DNA of 64,000 nucleotides, taken from assembly GCF_003369915.1 (NCBI RefSeq), contig NC_046674.1:2108001-2172000 (forward strand), written 5' to 3'. Shown here in pieces: positions 12,301 through 24,400 of this stretch; within the stretch, counting starts at the first letter, position 1, and every line of letters starts with the position of its first letter. The stretch is from Drosophila miranda. Lineage: Eukaryota; Arthropoda; Insecta; Diptera; Drosophilidae. The notes under the pieces were generated by a model. The model saw nothing but the letters and a program-made list of their open reading frames with translations, made no database searches and had not been told where the DNA came from. The position numbers and the translations under genes are program-made.

Positions 12301-13051
12301 GGACTCCCTGGCTGTCACCATATAGGTTGACTTCAGAGTGGGCTTCTGGCGGCCACGCTTGGTTCTGCACAAAAAATGTACCCAATTAGAGCGTAAAGCC
12401 ACAATAGTTCGGTGGGGATCACTTACTCCACTTTGACCACCCGCTTGCCGAAGGTCCGACGCATCTCGTTGTGCGAATTTAGGTGTCGCAGCTCCACGCT
12501 AAGCAGCTTCTTGGTTGCCGAACCGCCAGCAGCTCCAACGGCAGCAGCAGCTGCTGCCTGCTGCTTTACAGATTGCCTGGGCACTGCATAGTAGACTTTG
12601 CCCAACAATGGATCTTTCTCGAAGTACTTGTCCTGCCGCTCGTTGTCCTCGCTGCTGATGTGATTACCGCTGGACTTGACTTTCTTCTTGCGCTTCTTTT
12701 TCTTCTTTTTGGCAGCGGCACTGGCGTTCGGCAAAGCAGCCGACGGATGCTCCGTTTCGTTGTCATCCTCCTTGAACTCGCTCTCCGAGAGACTCAGGCC
12801 GAGCTGATTCAACTGGAATTGGACGCGACGTTGGAGAATGGGCAGTTGACGTTGAGCTGGCAGTCGTTTGGATGATTCAGACAGGGGCTACGTACCAGAT
12901 CAAATGGATTTAAATGCGATTTGCGATCTCTGACAGTATTGTAGTCCTCCAGCACGTCATTGTCACTCAATTCCTCGCCCTCTTCGTCGTCGGGCGGCGG
13001 CGGCAGCTTGTCAGCGTCGCCCTGCAGCTTCTTCAGCATACGCGCAGACAT
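9343..13051 (-). CDS. Nulp1: TCF25/Nulp1 orthologue, 6 exons, 704 aa, intron 5 invaded by a retrotransposon
   Basis: TCF25-family protein; in vertebrates TCF25 is linked to the ribosome quality-control complex, and here the function is inferred from family only. Exons: 13051-12896, 12812-12427, 12364-11495, 11410-11084, 9780-9566 and 9503-9343; the 2115-nt CDS closes in frame. The N-terminus is acidic (residues 17-40), followed by a Lys/Arg run near residues 87-97 (nuclear-signal-like), then the conserved TCF25 helical body in exon 3, and a C-terminal segment beginning SMFFQSLLPSF in exon 5 typical of the family tail. The exon 4/5 junction joins CG to AAAGTC (Arg-Lys-Ser). The ancestral intron 5 was about 54 nt (11083-11030); it is now 1303 nt because of the insertion at 9792-11027. 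The family call is firm; the fly symbol is from memory. Confidence 0.9.
9792..11027 (-). mobile_element. 5'-truncated non-LTR retrotransposon with RNase H domain, sense orientation in TCF25 intron
   Basis: One frame is open from the very first base of the insert (11027) to a stop at 10032, about 331 codons. It encodes a retroelement RNase H: YTEGSKAAG (here Glu where Asp is usual), EIIAIHEA, CTDSLSSISAI and WIPSHIGIKGNEIADTAAK supply the acidic catalytic pattern. A C-terminal CPLCHNPTIDIRHILYTCP knuckle follows. That pairing occurs in I, R1 and LOA-type LINEs. The 3' end on the minus strand runs into an A-rich tail at 9792-9799. A perfect 13-bp target-site duplication flanks it (9779-9791 and 11028-11040). 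Intact frame and perfect duplication argue for a recent insertion. The clade is not resolved. Confidence 0.9.
11028..11040 (-). repeat. Target-site duplication containing a duplicated splice acceptor
   Basis: Minus-strand ATTCTTTGCAGAA, identical to 9791-9779. Both copies contain the 3' splice site TTTGCAG. The copy here is the proximal, original-position acceptor of TCF25 intron 5; the distal one at 9781 leads into the coding exon. The ancestral donor is GTACGA at 11083. Confidence 0.9.
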
Positions 13052-13320
13052 GGTTGTAGACCAGCTCCGCGATATTATATTATATTTAATTTACAAATTT
13101 ATTCAGATTTTATTAATTTTCGTACAAAATACGTGTGTATTGTGGCTATCGTTGTGTGTTATCGATCAAATATATCGTGTAATTTCGTGTACATTTGCTT
13201 GCCAGTCAAGGCAGGTGTTCTGGTGCTAACCGCTACTATCGATGGTTTTGCTACTAACTATACTATCGTGATACTATCGAGCTAGTATCTGTCGCTTGTC
13301 TCTTCCTCTCCGCCAGAGGG
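13052..13320 (-). promoter_or_regulatory. TCF25 upstream region with DRE-like ATCGAT sites
   Basis: Just upstream of the TCF25 start codon are TTATCGATCA (near 13159-13168), CTATCGATGG (13237-13246) and several partial TATCG repeats up to 13285. These resemble the DNA replication-related element TATCGATA bound by DREF. No TATA box or Motif 1 seen. Confidence 0.45.
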
Positions 13321-13481
13321 CGCACACATTGTACTACGAAGCATGATGCAATTATACAAGGTGGTCTCGTCGGCAAAAGTTAGTCCCTTAACGTATGCTA
13401 GCAATAAGTGCGAGTGAAGGGCACATAGCATAGTGAGTGTGAGTGAGACGGTATATGTTGATGTTGATTAACCCTTAACAT

Positions 13482-13670
13482 AATGACCATCTCAAACAAA
13501 AGGCAGAGTTGGAACATGGCATTCTGATCAAATGCATTATGCAGGCCACCGGCGAACGAAGGTGCAACGGACAGGTGATTGTCAACCCGCTTTTGAAGAT
13601 CAACTCGAAGCTGAGTGGCATCAACCAAACGCTGAAGAGAGAATTTCGACAGCTTCGTGTCCTACAATAG
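13482..13670 (+). pseudogene. Argonaute-2-like PIWI-domain fragment, 62 codons
   Basis: An uninterrupted 62-codon frame reads as the start of an Argonaute PIWI domain: LKQKAELEHGIL, then ERRCNGQVI, then LLKINSKLSGINQTLK. These blocks match Argonaute-2 of flies in order and spacing. Similarity begins abruptly at 13482 (an in-frame stop lies two codons upstream) and is lost near 13645, a few codons before the stop at 13668. No splice sites restore the remaining domain and no catalytic DEDH residues are present, so this is a truncated duplicate rather than a functional gene. The reading frame is still clean, which suggests a young copy or chance preservation. It lies next to retroelement debris. 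Confidence 0.75.
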
Positions 13671-14133
13671 CCGCTTCCGCAACTCCAATGAAAATTGTAT
13701 ATATGTGTATATGCATATGGTATAAATCTAAATATATACATATAGGGGCAATATGTTTAAGCACAAAGAAGTACCATTAAAGAATAATTATAATTTAATT
13801 TATGAATTTTAGCTTTTTGTTGAAGCGGGAGCGGCTGGTGTACGGAACAACACGTAAAATCCCCAGTTCAAAAAAGTCTCTCTGTTTAGTAAAAATACTC
13901 TCTATTTATACAATTACTTCTCTATTTATGCCAGTTTTGAGAATGCTTAAATAGAGCTACAAGTTGAAAAGTTGAAGAGGGAATGGCCAGTGGCGGACAA
14001 CGGCCAATTGATAGCAATGCTGCAACAGTAGATGCTGGTCAAGGTGCTGAAGGATCAAGGTGACCAACAGCAACAGACAGACGGTCAATGCAAGTGAAGG
14101 ATCACACCGCTTTCGCAACTCCAATGAAAATTG
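13671..14133 (+). repeat. 27-bp direct repeat flanking LTR-leader debris
   Basis: CCGCTTYCGCAACTCCAATG followed by AAAATTG occurs at 13671-13697, directly after the Argonaute fragment, and again at 14107-14133. The copies differ at one base. Between them lies a piece resembling the end of the LTR seen at 16227-16575 plus its leader. Confidence 0.7.
13775..13860 (+). mobile_element. 3' end of an LTR plus leader (solo fragment)
   Basis: The stretch ending AATTTTAGCT at 13814 matches the last ~35 bp of the LTR at 16227-16575. It is followed by the same leader (GTTGAAGCGGGAGCGGCTGG) that follows that LTR. This looks like the remnant of a 5' LTR and the primer-binding region of an errantivirus-type element. 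Confidence 0.6.
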
Positions 14134-14345
14134 ATATATATGCAAAGATAAAAGAGAAAAAGAATATAAAATAGGAGAAGTTTATGAAAAGAAATTCGGA
14201 AAAAGAAATAAACTTCAATCGCGATACAAAAAGCAGGTAGTTAAGGAAAATCGACAAAATAAAATATTATAATCAACAATAGAAACAGAATTATACATAA
14301 AGATAACATTAAATATTAAGGCAATGTTGTCCATTCTTCCAGAAA

Positions 14346-15420
14346 ATGTATGCGAATATACTTATACTGACTTTTGTTACATTGACGACTTCAGAAGTAA
14401 TTTACTATACGCATGGTGACTATCTATTGCTCAAAGACGACAGAGACGTTTACACTTATGATCCATACATTGAACTTATCCATATTACTAATTTAAGTTT
14501 TTAAAGAGAGATAATTGACATAGAATCCAAATATGTCAACAAATCAATTAATTCAGACGATGAGTGGGAAATATCAATGGACTTAAGTCTACTAAAATTA
14601 ATGATTTCAGAGTTAGTGCCAAAACGGAATAAAAGGGGAATTAATGAATTAGGTACCATTTGGAAATGGATAGCAGGCAGCCCTGATCACGACGACTTTT
14701 TAAAAATACAGAATAAAGTAAATTAATCAATTGAAAATAATAATAAACAATTTATAATAAATTCCAAAGCTTGCAATGAAATTGAATTGCTATCAAATTC
14801 ATTAAAAAATGTCATCTTCAATGAAGAAACGATACTGAGAAAGCATCGTTTAAAATTAATAACTTTTGGTCTACTAAATTTAGTTGATACCATAACCCTC
14901 TTTAAGGTAAACATTTTCAATACAAAAATTTTAAATAAAAATGAAATAGAGGACATTTATAAGCATGAAAAACAGCCTGTTGAACTGTCTGATCTACGGG
15001 ATATTGCAACGGTTAAACTGATTCGAAATGCAGATTTAATAATCATTTATATAAAATGTCCTCAAATTAACGATCTTGCAAGCTTTACCATGCAAGAGCC
15101 ATCTCACAAGATGATGGAATTTTAGTTATAAGTGAAAATGTTTGTGAATGTAAGGAGAAATACTATTTAATGAATAATTTTAAAAGTGAGACTTTTGACA
15201 ACTACGCACAAATAGATTTAAAGAAGACCTGTTTCACCAATATACTTAATGGCTTTAGGGCAAACTGCACTAAAAAAGGGAAAACAACAAAGAAATAGAC
15301 ATCATACAGGATGGTGCCATATTAGTTTCAGGCAAAAATAACGTAGACAATACTACTTTGATAGGATCGTATCTCATTATGTTCAACAACACAATTAAAA
15401 TAAATAATATAATCCACATA
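14346..15420 (+). pseudogene. Broken env-like frame of an errantivirus-type LTR retrotransposon
   Basis: Old endogenous insect errantivirus (gypsy group) remnant. A frame starting at 14346 with a hydrophobic leader runs to 15125 and is broken by in-frame stops near 14502 and at 14724-14726. Beyond 15125 similarity continues only through frame changes. A basic RNKRG motif at 14625-14639, followed by a Gly-rich hydrophobic stretch, has the character of the envelope cleavage/fusion region of this group. No gag or pol remains between the LTR pieces. The element cannot be autonomous. The assignment is from motif character, not from a search. Confidence 0.6.
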
Positions 15421-15586
15421 AATGATAAGGGTAAAATTCTAAAATACATATCGCATCATAGATATACATATATACCAATATACTTGCACATAGATATAAG
15501 CATTGCATGTTTCGGGTTAGCTGAACCCAACATGAATATATAAGAATCATTCTGAATAAAGTAACACTGCGGAGCAGACGCTCCAA

Positions 15587-16003
15587 ATGAAATTATCTAA
15601 GTTCACTCATATTACAGCAGCGCAAAGAATGGCGAAGGTGTGCCTGGATGATTCCGTTCTACTGGTGGATATATTCGCTGAAGTCTGCAATCTCTGGGAG
15701 CTGCCTGAAAATAGCCCCGGCTACATCATAAGCCAGTTCTCACCTAAGAATTCTGTGGAGCGCGGGGACTCTATGTCGCAGCTTATATGCCACTCCTGCA
15801 TTAATGGGGTCCAGAGTGCATATCGATATAAGCTTAAATTGGACCAAGGACCTGAAAATTATCAACGTTTTCATATAGTTTTATCAAGCGTTTCGGAAAA
15901 TGAAGAAACGTACACAATTAATAGCAGCGATAAAGAGGAGAATCTCATTCGTGCAAATGAAAGCCATGGGATCGAGGCAGAGCACGAAAATGAGCAAAAA
16001 TAA
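15587..16003 (+). pseudogene. ZAD-domain (zinc-finger-associated domain) fragment
   Basis: A 138-codon frame carries features of the insect ZAD domain: VLLVDIFAEVCN, then a GYIISQFSP segment, then ICHSCINGVQSAYRYKLKLDQ with the second Cys pair. The first Cys pair is only partly kept (KVCLDD). No C2H2 fingers follow before the stop; the tail is acidic and low in complexity. It lies between the env-like remnant and the 3' LTR, which suggests either a host zinc-finger gene fragment picked up by the element or an older insertion. Probably non-functional, although the frame is intact. Confidence 0.6.
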
Positions 16004-16226
16004 ACAATTGAACAAAGAGAATTAGAGGCAGGAGTCAGCGAAAAAGAACCATCCATTTGAAAAAGAGGATTTCTTGGGGACGATGGAAATTCTTATGCTA
16101 ATATCAACGGATACCGAGAACCAAGAAACCGATGACAGGGCGAAGAATTTCAAATAATATCAGAAGAAATTAGAGTTCTATCAGAACTTCAAAATTTATC
16201 GGGACGAAACATTTAAGAATGGGGGG

Positions 16227-16575
16227 AGTTAACGTACCCAATTTTATTGAGCTCTTATACGAGTTGTAAGCAATCTTTGGCTTTCTAAGACGAAAACAAT
16301 TTCAATCTTGGGCCTCCGCCCAATTGGTTTTTTTCAAGATATAAGGTCTGAGGAATTTTGAACAAATGAGCGGCAGACTGGGAGCATTCTCCAGAGAGAA
16401 TCGCAGCAGTCAGACGTAAATTAAGCCGCAGCAGCGGAAATCAGCCGAGATTAAGCAGTAACCCTAAAAATTGTTGTTCTCAAACATATCAGACTACCGC
16501 GAATAATAATATCAATAAACTATCTCTAAATAATATAATAAGAAATACTTCTAATTTAATTTAAGAATTTTAACT
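16227..16575 (+). mobile_element. 3' LTR of errantivirus-type element, ~349 bp
   Basis: A polypurine tract (GAATGGGGGG, 16217-16226) is followed by AGTTAACG, and the unit ends TTTTAACT, giving the short inverted ends AGTTAA/TTAACT typical of this group. The LTR end is followed by another copy of the leader seen at 13815, instead of plain flanking DNA. This indicates a tandem or recombined arrangement with a second element, not a simple single insertion. Confidence 0.65.
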
Positions 16576-17700
16576 TTTTTGTTGAAGCGGGAGCGGCTGG
16601 CGGCTGAGAGCCGGAAAGCGGTAGCGGCTGGTGGTTCAGAGCCAGAAAGAGGTATGGGGCAAATTAAATTAGGTGGATAAGGTCGGAGGAATTTTGAACA
16701 AATGAGTGGAAGACCGCACGTTGCCTCCATTTTATAGGCTGCGGACACGCGAAATTGAAGCAGCGCAGCGCTGCTCCAGACTCATGCGCAGGCGCAGCAG
16801 GCTCTCTGCCCGCTTTTCATTGGTTCTGCTTACCGTTACTTTGTATATGTGTGCGTGTGTATGCTGTGCCTGGGTCTATGTAAATCTAGTGATAGACTTT
16901 TTCGTGCAATATCTGTCTGTTAGTAGATAATAAAATAAAAATATAGTAAGCGTAAATATACTTAGCCCAAATATACATTAATTTTAATTTGAAGGCGGAG
17001 GATCCCGTGTAAATTTACGGACCAATGTGAAGTCATGTATGAAATATATAATATATTATGGACAATATTAAGAAAAAAGTTACCAAATAAATCATATACA
17101 AAATAAAAGTTCTTCTGATATTGCAGGGCATTCTTCAAAGGTGTGTATAATTTCAACATCATTTAAATTTAAACTTTTAGTAGAGAGTTCTACGGAATGC
17201 AAATGAACGGGAATGGGTGATTCATGCGATTCAGATCATTGCACTCTCAATTCAGAGGTATATGTCCTTATTTTTGCAAAGTTTATTTTTATTTTTCCAA
17301 TAGTTTAAACCACGTTTTACTTTAAATTTCAATCAGTGAAACTAACTTCCTTCTACATTTTGTTTTTCACGTCGTTGTTTGTTTGAAAATATGACAACAA
17401 GTTTTGCTGAAAATGTTCTAGAGGTAAAGGTTGAGAAAGGCATTGGCATTCGATCTTTCGTAATCCCCCCATATGCGAATATGAACAAATTGCTTGACTC
17501 GACTCCAAGCAATCCATGCTATAAAAAATGTTACGTACACAGATCTTCGCAGCTAAACAGGATTGCCATCAATCAAGTGCCGCTCTCACTCTCGCCGTCG
17601 TATCTGTGTACGAGCATCACGATGAAGTTCGGGAAGGGAACCGCATATCCGGCGACGCTAGGCTTGCGCTTGCTCTTAGTTCGATCTTCGCTGATTAATA
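16576..17700. other. Element leader debris, then AT-rich DNA without a gene
   Basis: 16576-16660 repeats the leader, with an internal duplication of a GAGCGGCTGG-containing unit. 16680-16830 carries LTR-like words (GAGGAATTTTGAACAAATGAG also occurs at 16350-16370). From about 16930 the sequence is AT-rich with no supported feature. Confidence 0.5.
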
Positions 17701-18445
17701 TAATTGCTGTCTTTTGCATATTTATTGACTTTCAGTGTCTTAGGGTAATAAATTCAAACATTTTTTGGCTCAAAAGTGTAAACGTACAGTTGGAATACAA
17801 ATTAAAAACCCTTTTGGGTATATCTTCCATGCACTTGTCTTAAAAAAATAATAAAATATAAAACAATAGCTCAATAGTTCTTTGGTAAACAGAAAAAAAC
17901 AAAAACTAAATCAAAAGCTACCGTTGAAATTAGTGTACTTTGGAATTGACCAAGAATATTGGAATATCTTAATTGCTAGCTACACACACATACACACACA
18001 ATTACATGCATGTACATATGTATGCATATGCATATGTAGATTTTTGAACAACATTTTAGAATTTGTTATAGTAAACGTCTTAATTGCACGGTAAATGTTC
18101 TTAAAATTCGATAAGGAATTTCTTTCGACTTTGGCTTAAATTTTCTCATGGTTTCGGTTTCCCGTTTCTCATTTTGGTTTGCTCTCTATATAGTATGTCT
18201 GACTTGGTTCTTGGCAAGCATATAATGGATTGAATGGCAAGGATAAGGATAAGGTTAAGGATGAGTATTTAAGGGGCAGGATTTCTTAGATAAATCTAAC
18301 AACGAATTCGAGTATTTCCGAGATTCCTTAAGAGCATATGTATATGAGTATTCTCTAGGTCACTGGTTGCAAAACAATTTCCGTGGGTTGAAGTGAGTGC
18401 TGTGTCGTAGGGGATTTGGATGGGATCGGTCGGATCGGAATCATC
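17701..18445 (-). other. Probable 3' UTR of the DENND5-type gene
   Basis: Directly downstream of the stop at 18446 on the minus strand. An AATAAA on that strand lies near 17723-17718 and would end a transcript with a ~730-nt 3' UTR. A frame open on the plus strand here (17379-17843) has no recognisable domain. Confidence 0.4.
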
Positions 18446-21400
18446 TCAGCACTGAGATGGAATGCGTATGCCCTGGGTAATGGAGTTCTCCAGCACAATG
18501 TGACAGTCGTCGAGCGGCTCCAGAATCTGAATGAAAAAGGTGAGAAGATTGCGGCGCCGCAGGAAGCTCTCCTCGTCGTACATCTCCTGGGTAACTTTGG
18601 TGAGGGCCATCGGCTTGATGAGGCGCGTTAGCAGATGCTCTCGGAGGCTCAGGCACATTAGCAGCTGGAACTTTCCATCTTTGCCCAGGGCCGTGCCGTT
18701 GATTTCGTCCATTAGCTGCACATACAGACGCCAGATGCTGGTGATCTCACGACGCTTTAGGCTATTGCCACTGCCGCTGCTATTGCTGAAGGAGGAGTCC
18801 ATGCTGGAGGCAGAGTCCTCCAGCTCCAGCTGCAGATTCTGCTCAAAAAGCTCTTTAACCTTGGCTTAAATGGAAATAAGGATTCAAATACGAATCTACA
18901 GATGGATTGGCCCTTTCGCTTACTGAAATAATCCCAGATGTAGAGATTTCTGCCAAAGAAACGTGCTGAACGAAAGCCACAGAGGAACACCTGCTCCAGG
19001 CATTTGACCAGGCCATCATCGCCGCAGAGGAGGTTCGTTAGAGTGCCCACATCCCGGTCCCTGCTCGGTTTGTAGTGCCACTTGACAATCACATTTACGC
19101 AATTGCCCAACTGGTGCTGGATCTCCGATGGCGCCAGCGATTCCTGGCGCTGCACACTGGGACTGCGTGTGCGTGGCGGCGTGCGGGTGTCCGGCACTAG
19201 CTCGGCATTCTTCACACTCGTCGAGATGCGTTGGCCCACCAGCAAACGCTCTGTGGAGTCATCGTCCACGCCACGGCCCAGCCATCGGCCACAGGGGAAT
19301 CTGCAAAAGTGCGAAACATTTCAATTGAGAATGGGACAACTATTTGGATGGGGTTGTTTCTGGCTCACTTGTAGGTGTGTCCGGTGACCTCATTGCGCAT
19401 CACCACCTGCTCCACGAGCCACTTGTGGCTGGGCCCCGAATTGTCGTGACCAATGCGCATGGTTGTCAAGAGGCCAAGGTTTTTGTACTGCCAAATGAAA
19501 GGAAAGGGTCATTTATATATATATATATTTATACTCGAATATTCTGAGTCAATGCTTACATGAAAAATAAACTCCAGGGAACCCTTGGGCACTGGCACCC
19601 GCTGTGTCTCATTCATTGTGCCCGAGACCATGATCCAAACATTGCTGGAGGTGTGATAGGAGCCGTACTTTCGGGAGGGGAAGATGACAACGCGATAGGG
19701 CAGCTCTGGGGGCAACAGAGAAGGTGAGAGAGAAGGGTAAGGCAATAGCAGACAGGGGCTAAAGCTAGCTTGGACCTACTCGTTGTGGGATAGATGTTGG
19801 TGAAGCTGAAGTAGTCCACGGTATTGAGGGTCAGCAGATGATACAAGAACTGCTCCTTCTCCTCCTCGCAGCGCAGAAAGGCCGAACGCTTATACAGTGA
19901 CCTCAGTAGGCTCTCATCCGAGAGCAGAGTGCGAAAGTGTCGCGACAGCAGTTTTTTCTCCAGCGAGAGACGCACCCAGGCGCGTGTATAGCCAATGTGC
20001 GTCTTAATATCAGCCATGGCCAATACGTTTCTATGCGTTTTTCATAGCAGAATTTCAGTCAGTCAATAAAATGATGTAAGGGAAATTTATACAATCTACT
20101 TACTTTACATCGAACTCTAGGGACTCTGGCAAAGGACACAGCTGCTCCAGGCCCACAAATTTATTGCGATCACGCGAACGACTGCGGTTGGGGCTGGGCG
20201 GCCCATCAAAGTCCGTTTGGAATGTAGAAAGATCTGAAAGGACAGAGGGATATACATATGTAAATAAAGAGAAAACTAATGGATGTCCTGTGAACTCACA
20301 ATCCATTCGCTTGCGCATTGCATTCCATGCCAGTGCTGGCGATGCTGTGGCTATGGCCATCTTATTGCTTTGACTGCTGGATACTGGAGCCGTCTGCTCC
20401 ACACCGGAACTGTCGCCGCCAATGCGTGCCTCCTGCATTTCAATGTAGGCCTGCAAATGCGCCCAAAGTGCGGACTTTCCCTGCTTATTCTGCAGTCCAT
20501 GCGACCAGATCTTCTCTAGCAGATCACACATGCTGGCTATCAGAGTGTTCTCCTCGATGCCATCACCCTTGAGGCCCAAAGCCACTGCCTCATTGCCCAT
20601 CTTCTCCAGCAGCATGCGTTTGCTCTTTGATTTTATGTCCTAAAAAAGGGAAAAAACAGAATGGTGTTAGGGTATTAGGGCTTTGGGGATAGGGGATCCT
20701 GTCATTCCTGTATTTACCTTTAGAAGACGCTCTACAAATGTCCAATTAGCTTGGGCTATCAAGGCCGGACTCACATCCGCTGTGGTCAGATTGGCAGACA
20801 ATCGATTGATGGAATTGGCGCTTGAGGCCTTCTGGTCCAGCGATATCTCCCTGGCCCTCCATTTATTCCCATTCTTAACCCGCCGCAAACTGTTGCCTCT
20901 GTGTTTTCCGGTGGTTTGCGGGTGAGAGGAGGATTTTGGTTTGTTTTGATTGAATTATGAAGGTTAGCCGCGAATGAATTAGTTGGAAATTTGATATTCG
21001 AGAACAGAAACAGATATATAGGTGGATTAGTGGGGAAAACGTTCGAAAGAAATCAGGTTTAGGGATGTGATCTATTATGTGCAAAGCATGCAAAAACGAT
21101 AGAACAAAACAGAACAGAACAGAAATGATTACAAATGAAAGATACAAAAGACGAAACAAACAAAACAAAGTCTCGATTAAGGCTTTGAGAAATGCAGAGT
21201 TTATTGTTAAGTGATAGAAAAATCAAATAAATTACTAAAAGGAAATGGAGTGAAGTTCCCCCACGAACAAACTATACATACATTCTATGGTCTATATTTC
21301 TAGTTTCTATCCTATATATGGTGTCGTATAACTAACATTAGATAATATCATAAATTTGCTAGCCTTTGCGGGAGCTTAGGTACATTTTTCCTTTTTTTTT

Positions 21401-24400
21401 GGGGGGGGGGGGGGGGAGGGGTAGTATTATTATTGGAATGAGTGCAAGAGTTAGCTCGGGGTTGGGGCGGGGGCGGGTAGGCGTGCTGCTGTGGAATAAA
21501 AACAAATGCATAAAGGGGACTACCTCGAGGCGCACTCCTGGTTCAGCACGCCCTTCTCCAGCAGCGGAAAGCTGCGAAAATATGCCGCTCGATTGGATAG
21601 AATCTCGCTGGGAGGCGTCACCTCGATGTCAATGCAATTGAGACGCTTTTCGAAGCCCTGCTGCGAGTCCTGGCTGAGAACGCAAGGCTCATAGCTGGTG
21701 GCGCAGATCATGTTCTCACCATGGCGGCGCCTGTTTCGTAATAGAGATGGAGAACAAAACATTAATCTCAGGGTTAAGGGGGTAAGGGAAAACACCTACC
21801 TTAAGAGCTTCACGCGATGATCGAACAACTGGAGCTGCTCATCCGGCAGCGATTCCCACATGGATAGTATTTTATTATCAATCAGCGTGGCAAACATCTG
21901 AGATTCAAGGAAGCGCGACAAAAACGCCCGATGGTGCTCCGGCTGATCCGAGAGGAACGACGATTTATCAAAGTTCTGCAACGTTTCGCGATTCGACAGC
22001 CACTCGTCCTTGGCCTGATTCGGATAGATTACGAAATACTCATACGCATGGAACATGTGCACAAAGCGATTGAGAAAGACCTCCCTCACAGAGTTATTGA
22101 TGCGCAGATCCTGGTAGTACTGCTCCACGACCGAGAGTTTCGGTTTCTCCGTGCGCCTAGGTACGGGCATGGTGGCATCCACTGCATCCACATCGTGATA
22201 AACACCCACGGGGGAGGACGATAGCGAAACAGTGGGACTGCCCACGGGCGACCCACCCTGAGTGCCTCTAATGCCTCCCTTGCGGCGCAGAAAATCAGCA
22301 ATACGCGGCACATGATCGATCTTTGAGGGATGCGCCGTCAGCGGTTGGTAGTCCACGGGTCCCCCACCCGGTGATTGCCCGGGTCCGGACAGCGTATACA
22401 CCGTCTCCTGCAGCTGCTGGAAGCGCTCCTTGCTGCGTCGTGCCGCCTGCAGGCCCGTTGGCAAGGTGCAGCTCGAGATCATGGCATCGACGCCGCCGCC
22501 ACCTCCTACACTGCCGCCACGCCCTGCATACCCATTCTTCAGACTGGGCTCCTGGTCGCGATCTCGCTCAATCTCGAATTTGTCCAGCACCGAACTGATC
22601 TCCGCCATAAAATCCTGCTTGTGGGGAAACACAGGCATCTCCTCCGGTAGCTGGATGAGCTTCTTGTCAATGTCCACGAAGCACAGGGCCGCCTCGCTGC
22701 CAATCTTATGCGCCGCCTCGCATCCGGCATGTAATCCCATCACAAACGGAACCGGAGCATCCAGGAAATGATGCAATGCAGCGGGCAGAATGGGGGCATA
22801 GACATGAGGCCAAACAAATGGAAAGAGCAGCGACGTTATGCATTCGCCCACAATCATGAGTCTTTGGTAGTCTTTAAAAGAGAAAAGGAAACCGAAATCA
22901 AGAATGAGGAATAAAGCGATGTGGCATCTTTTTTTTACCTGTTGATCGAAGCAGCACCTGGTTCTCCAGCAGCACACATGTCAGTAGCTGTATGACGCAC
23001 TCCACGCCCAGATACTTGAAGAGCAGGCGCAGAGGGAAATCGAGAAGCGGTAATTCCGTGGCCAGCAACGGACGCTGCAGGATCAATGCGATGGCCGCCA
23101 TATGCGGCTCTGTGGGGGGCAAATAAACGCGAATGGACTTGCCCGGCTGAGGTAGCATCACTTCATAGAGAATGTTGTAGACATAGGACTCGAGACTGAT
23201 GCCAGCACCAGGCTGACGTGGAAGACATCTACAAAGAACGGGTTAACAGATTAATACTGTTTCCAGAGAAAAACCTCCTGCTCCTGCCTACACTGTACCT
23301 GTACAAATTCTTGAGAAATATCTGCGCTGCAAAGGCATAGGGAGCCTGACAAATGAGCGAAATGCTCTTGGCCACATACAACTTATCCTTGTTGATGTCG
23401 TAGTAGCTTTGTGCGGACTGCGGTGCCTGTCCCGCCACCTTAAAGTGTCGCGGCAGGGAACGACTCACAGGACCATCCTGTTTGACGCGACTCAGCGAAT
23501 GCGTCTGCTGGCCATTCGATAGCTCCGTAATGAACATGGACTGCAGCGTGTGGATGGCCCCGCAGATATTTCGATTACGTATTTCCTCGTAGAAGACCAG
23601 ACTGAAGCCATAGCATCGCTTGCCATCTTCCCGAGTGGTGGCGAACGAATGGAATCTCGGCTCAATGTTGTGTTTTTGGGTACGAAAGCGCAGGCCCTGG
23701 GGCAACGAGAGCTACAGACACAGAAATACGAATCGTTAGATAAGACAATTTCTCAAAGTTATAAATAAAATCCATTGATGGCTAGAGATCCATTTGATGA
23801 TAAGATGATTATGGAGTGAGGGAAAAAGTCGACTACACAACGTAGTCATCGTCGTGGCTGCTTGCTGATGGCAATGTGGCATCAATTAAAAATGCTACTT
23901 CAGTCTCGTCTCCTTACCCCACTCCACAATCGTATCAATGAGCACGACCACGACGCCAGCGAAGCATGAATTTTCATCGAAAAGGGCAGCCAATTGAGTT
24001 CAATTATGGAGCATATGAATATGGAATATTAGAATAGCGGATGGGGAGAGTGGGGACCTACCATGCATATCCCATGGGCATCAAAGGGGTTCCAGGCCAC
24101 ATGTTCGGGATAGTGGGCCAGGGGTTTGCTCTTGTACGCCCGATCCAGGGGCGAACAGTGCAGATTGTCCCCTAAAAAAAAAACGAATGTCTTTAGTACT
24201 TCTCCCCAAACAATCACTGGGATGGAGTCGCACCTGCAAAGCGATCTGGCTCAAGGCCCGTGTCCAGATCCAGGCCACATATCACAAAATAGTCGGCAAA
24301 GCGCGAAAACTGCGGATCAGCATCGCGCTTTAATTGATTCAACTCGGATTGCTCCCCAGGCGATGTGGGTGATTGCACCATGGAGGCAGGCGTCTGGCCG

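Noticed and set aside
17379-17843. 154-codon plus-strand frame
   Set aside because: No domain, no codon bias, and it partly lies antisense to the probable DENND5 3' UTR; likely chance.
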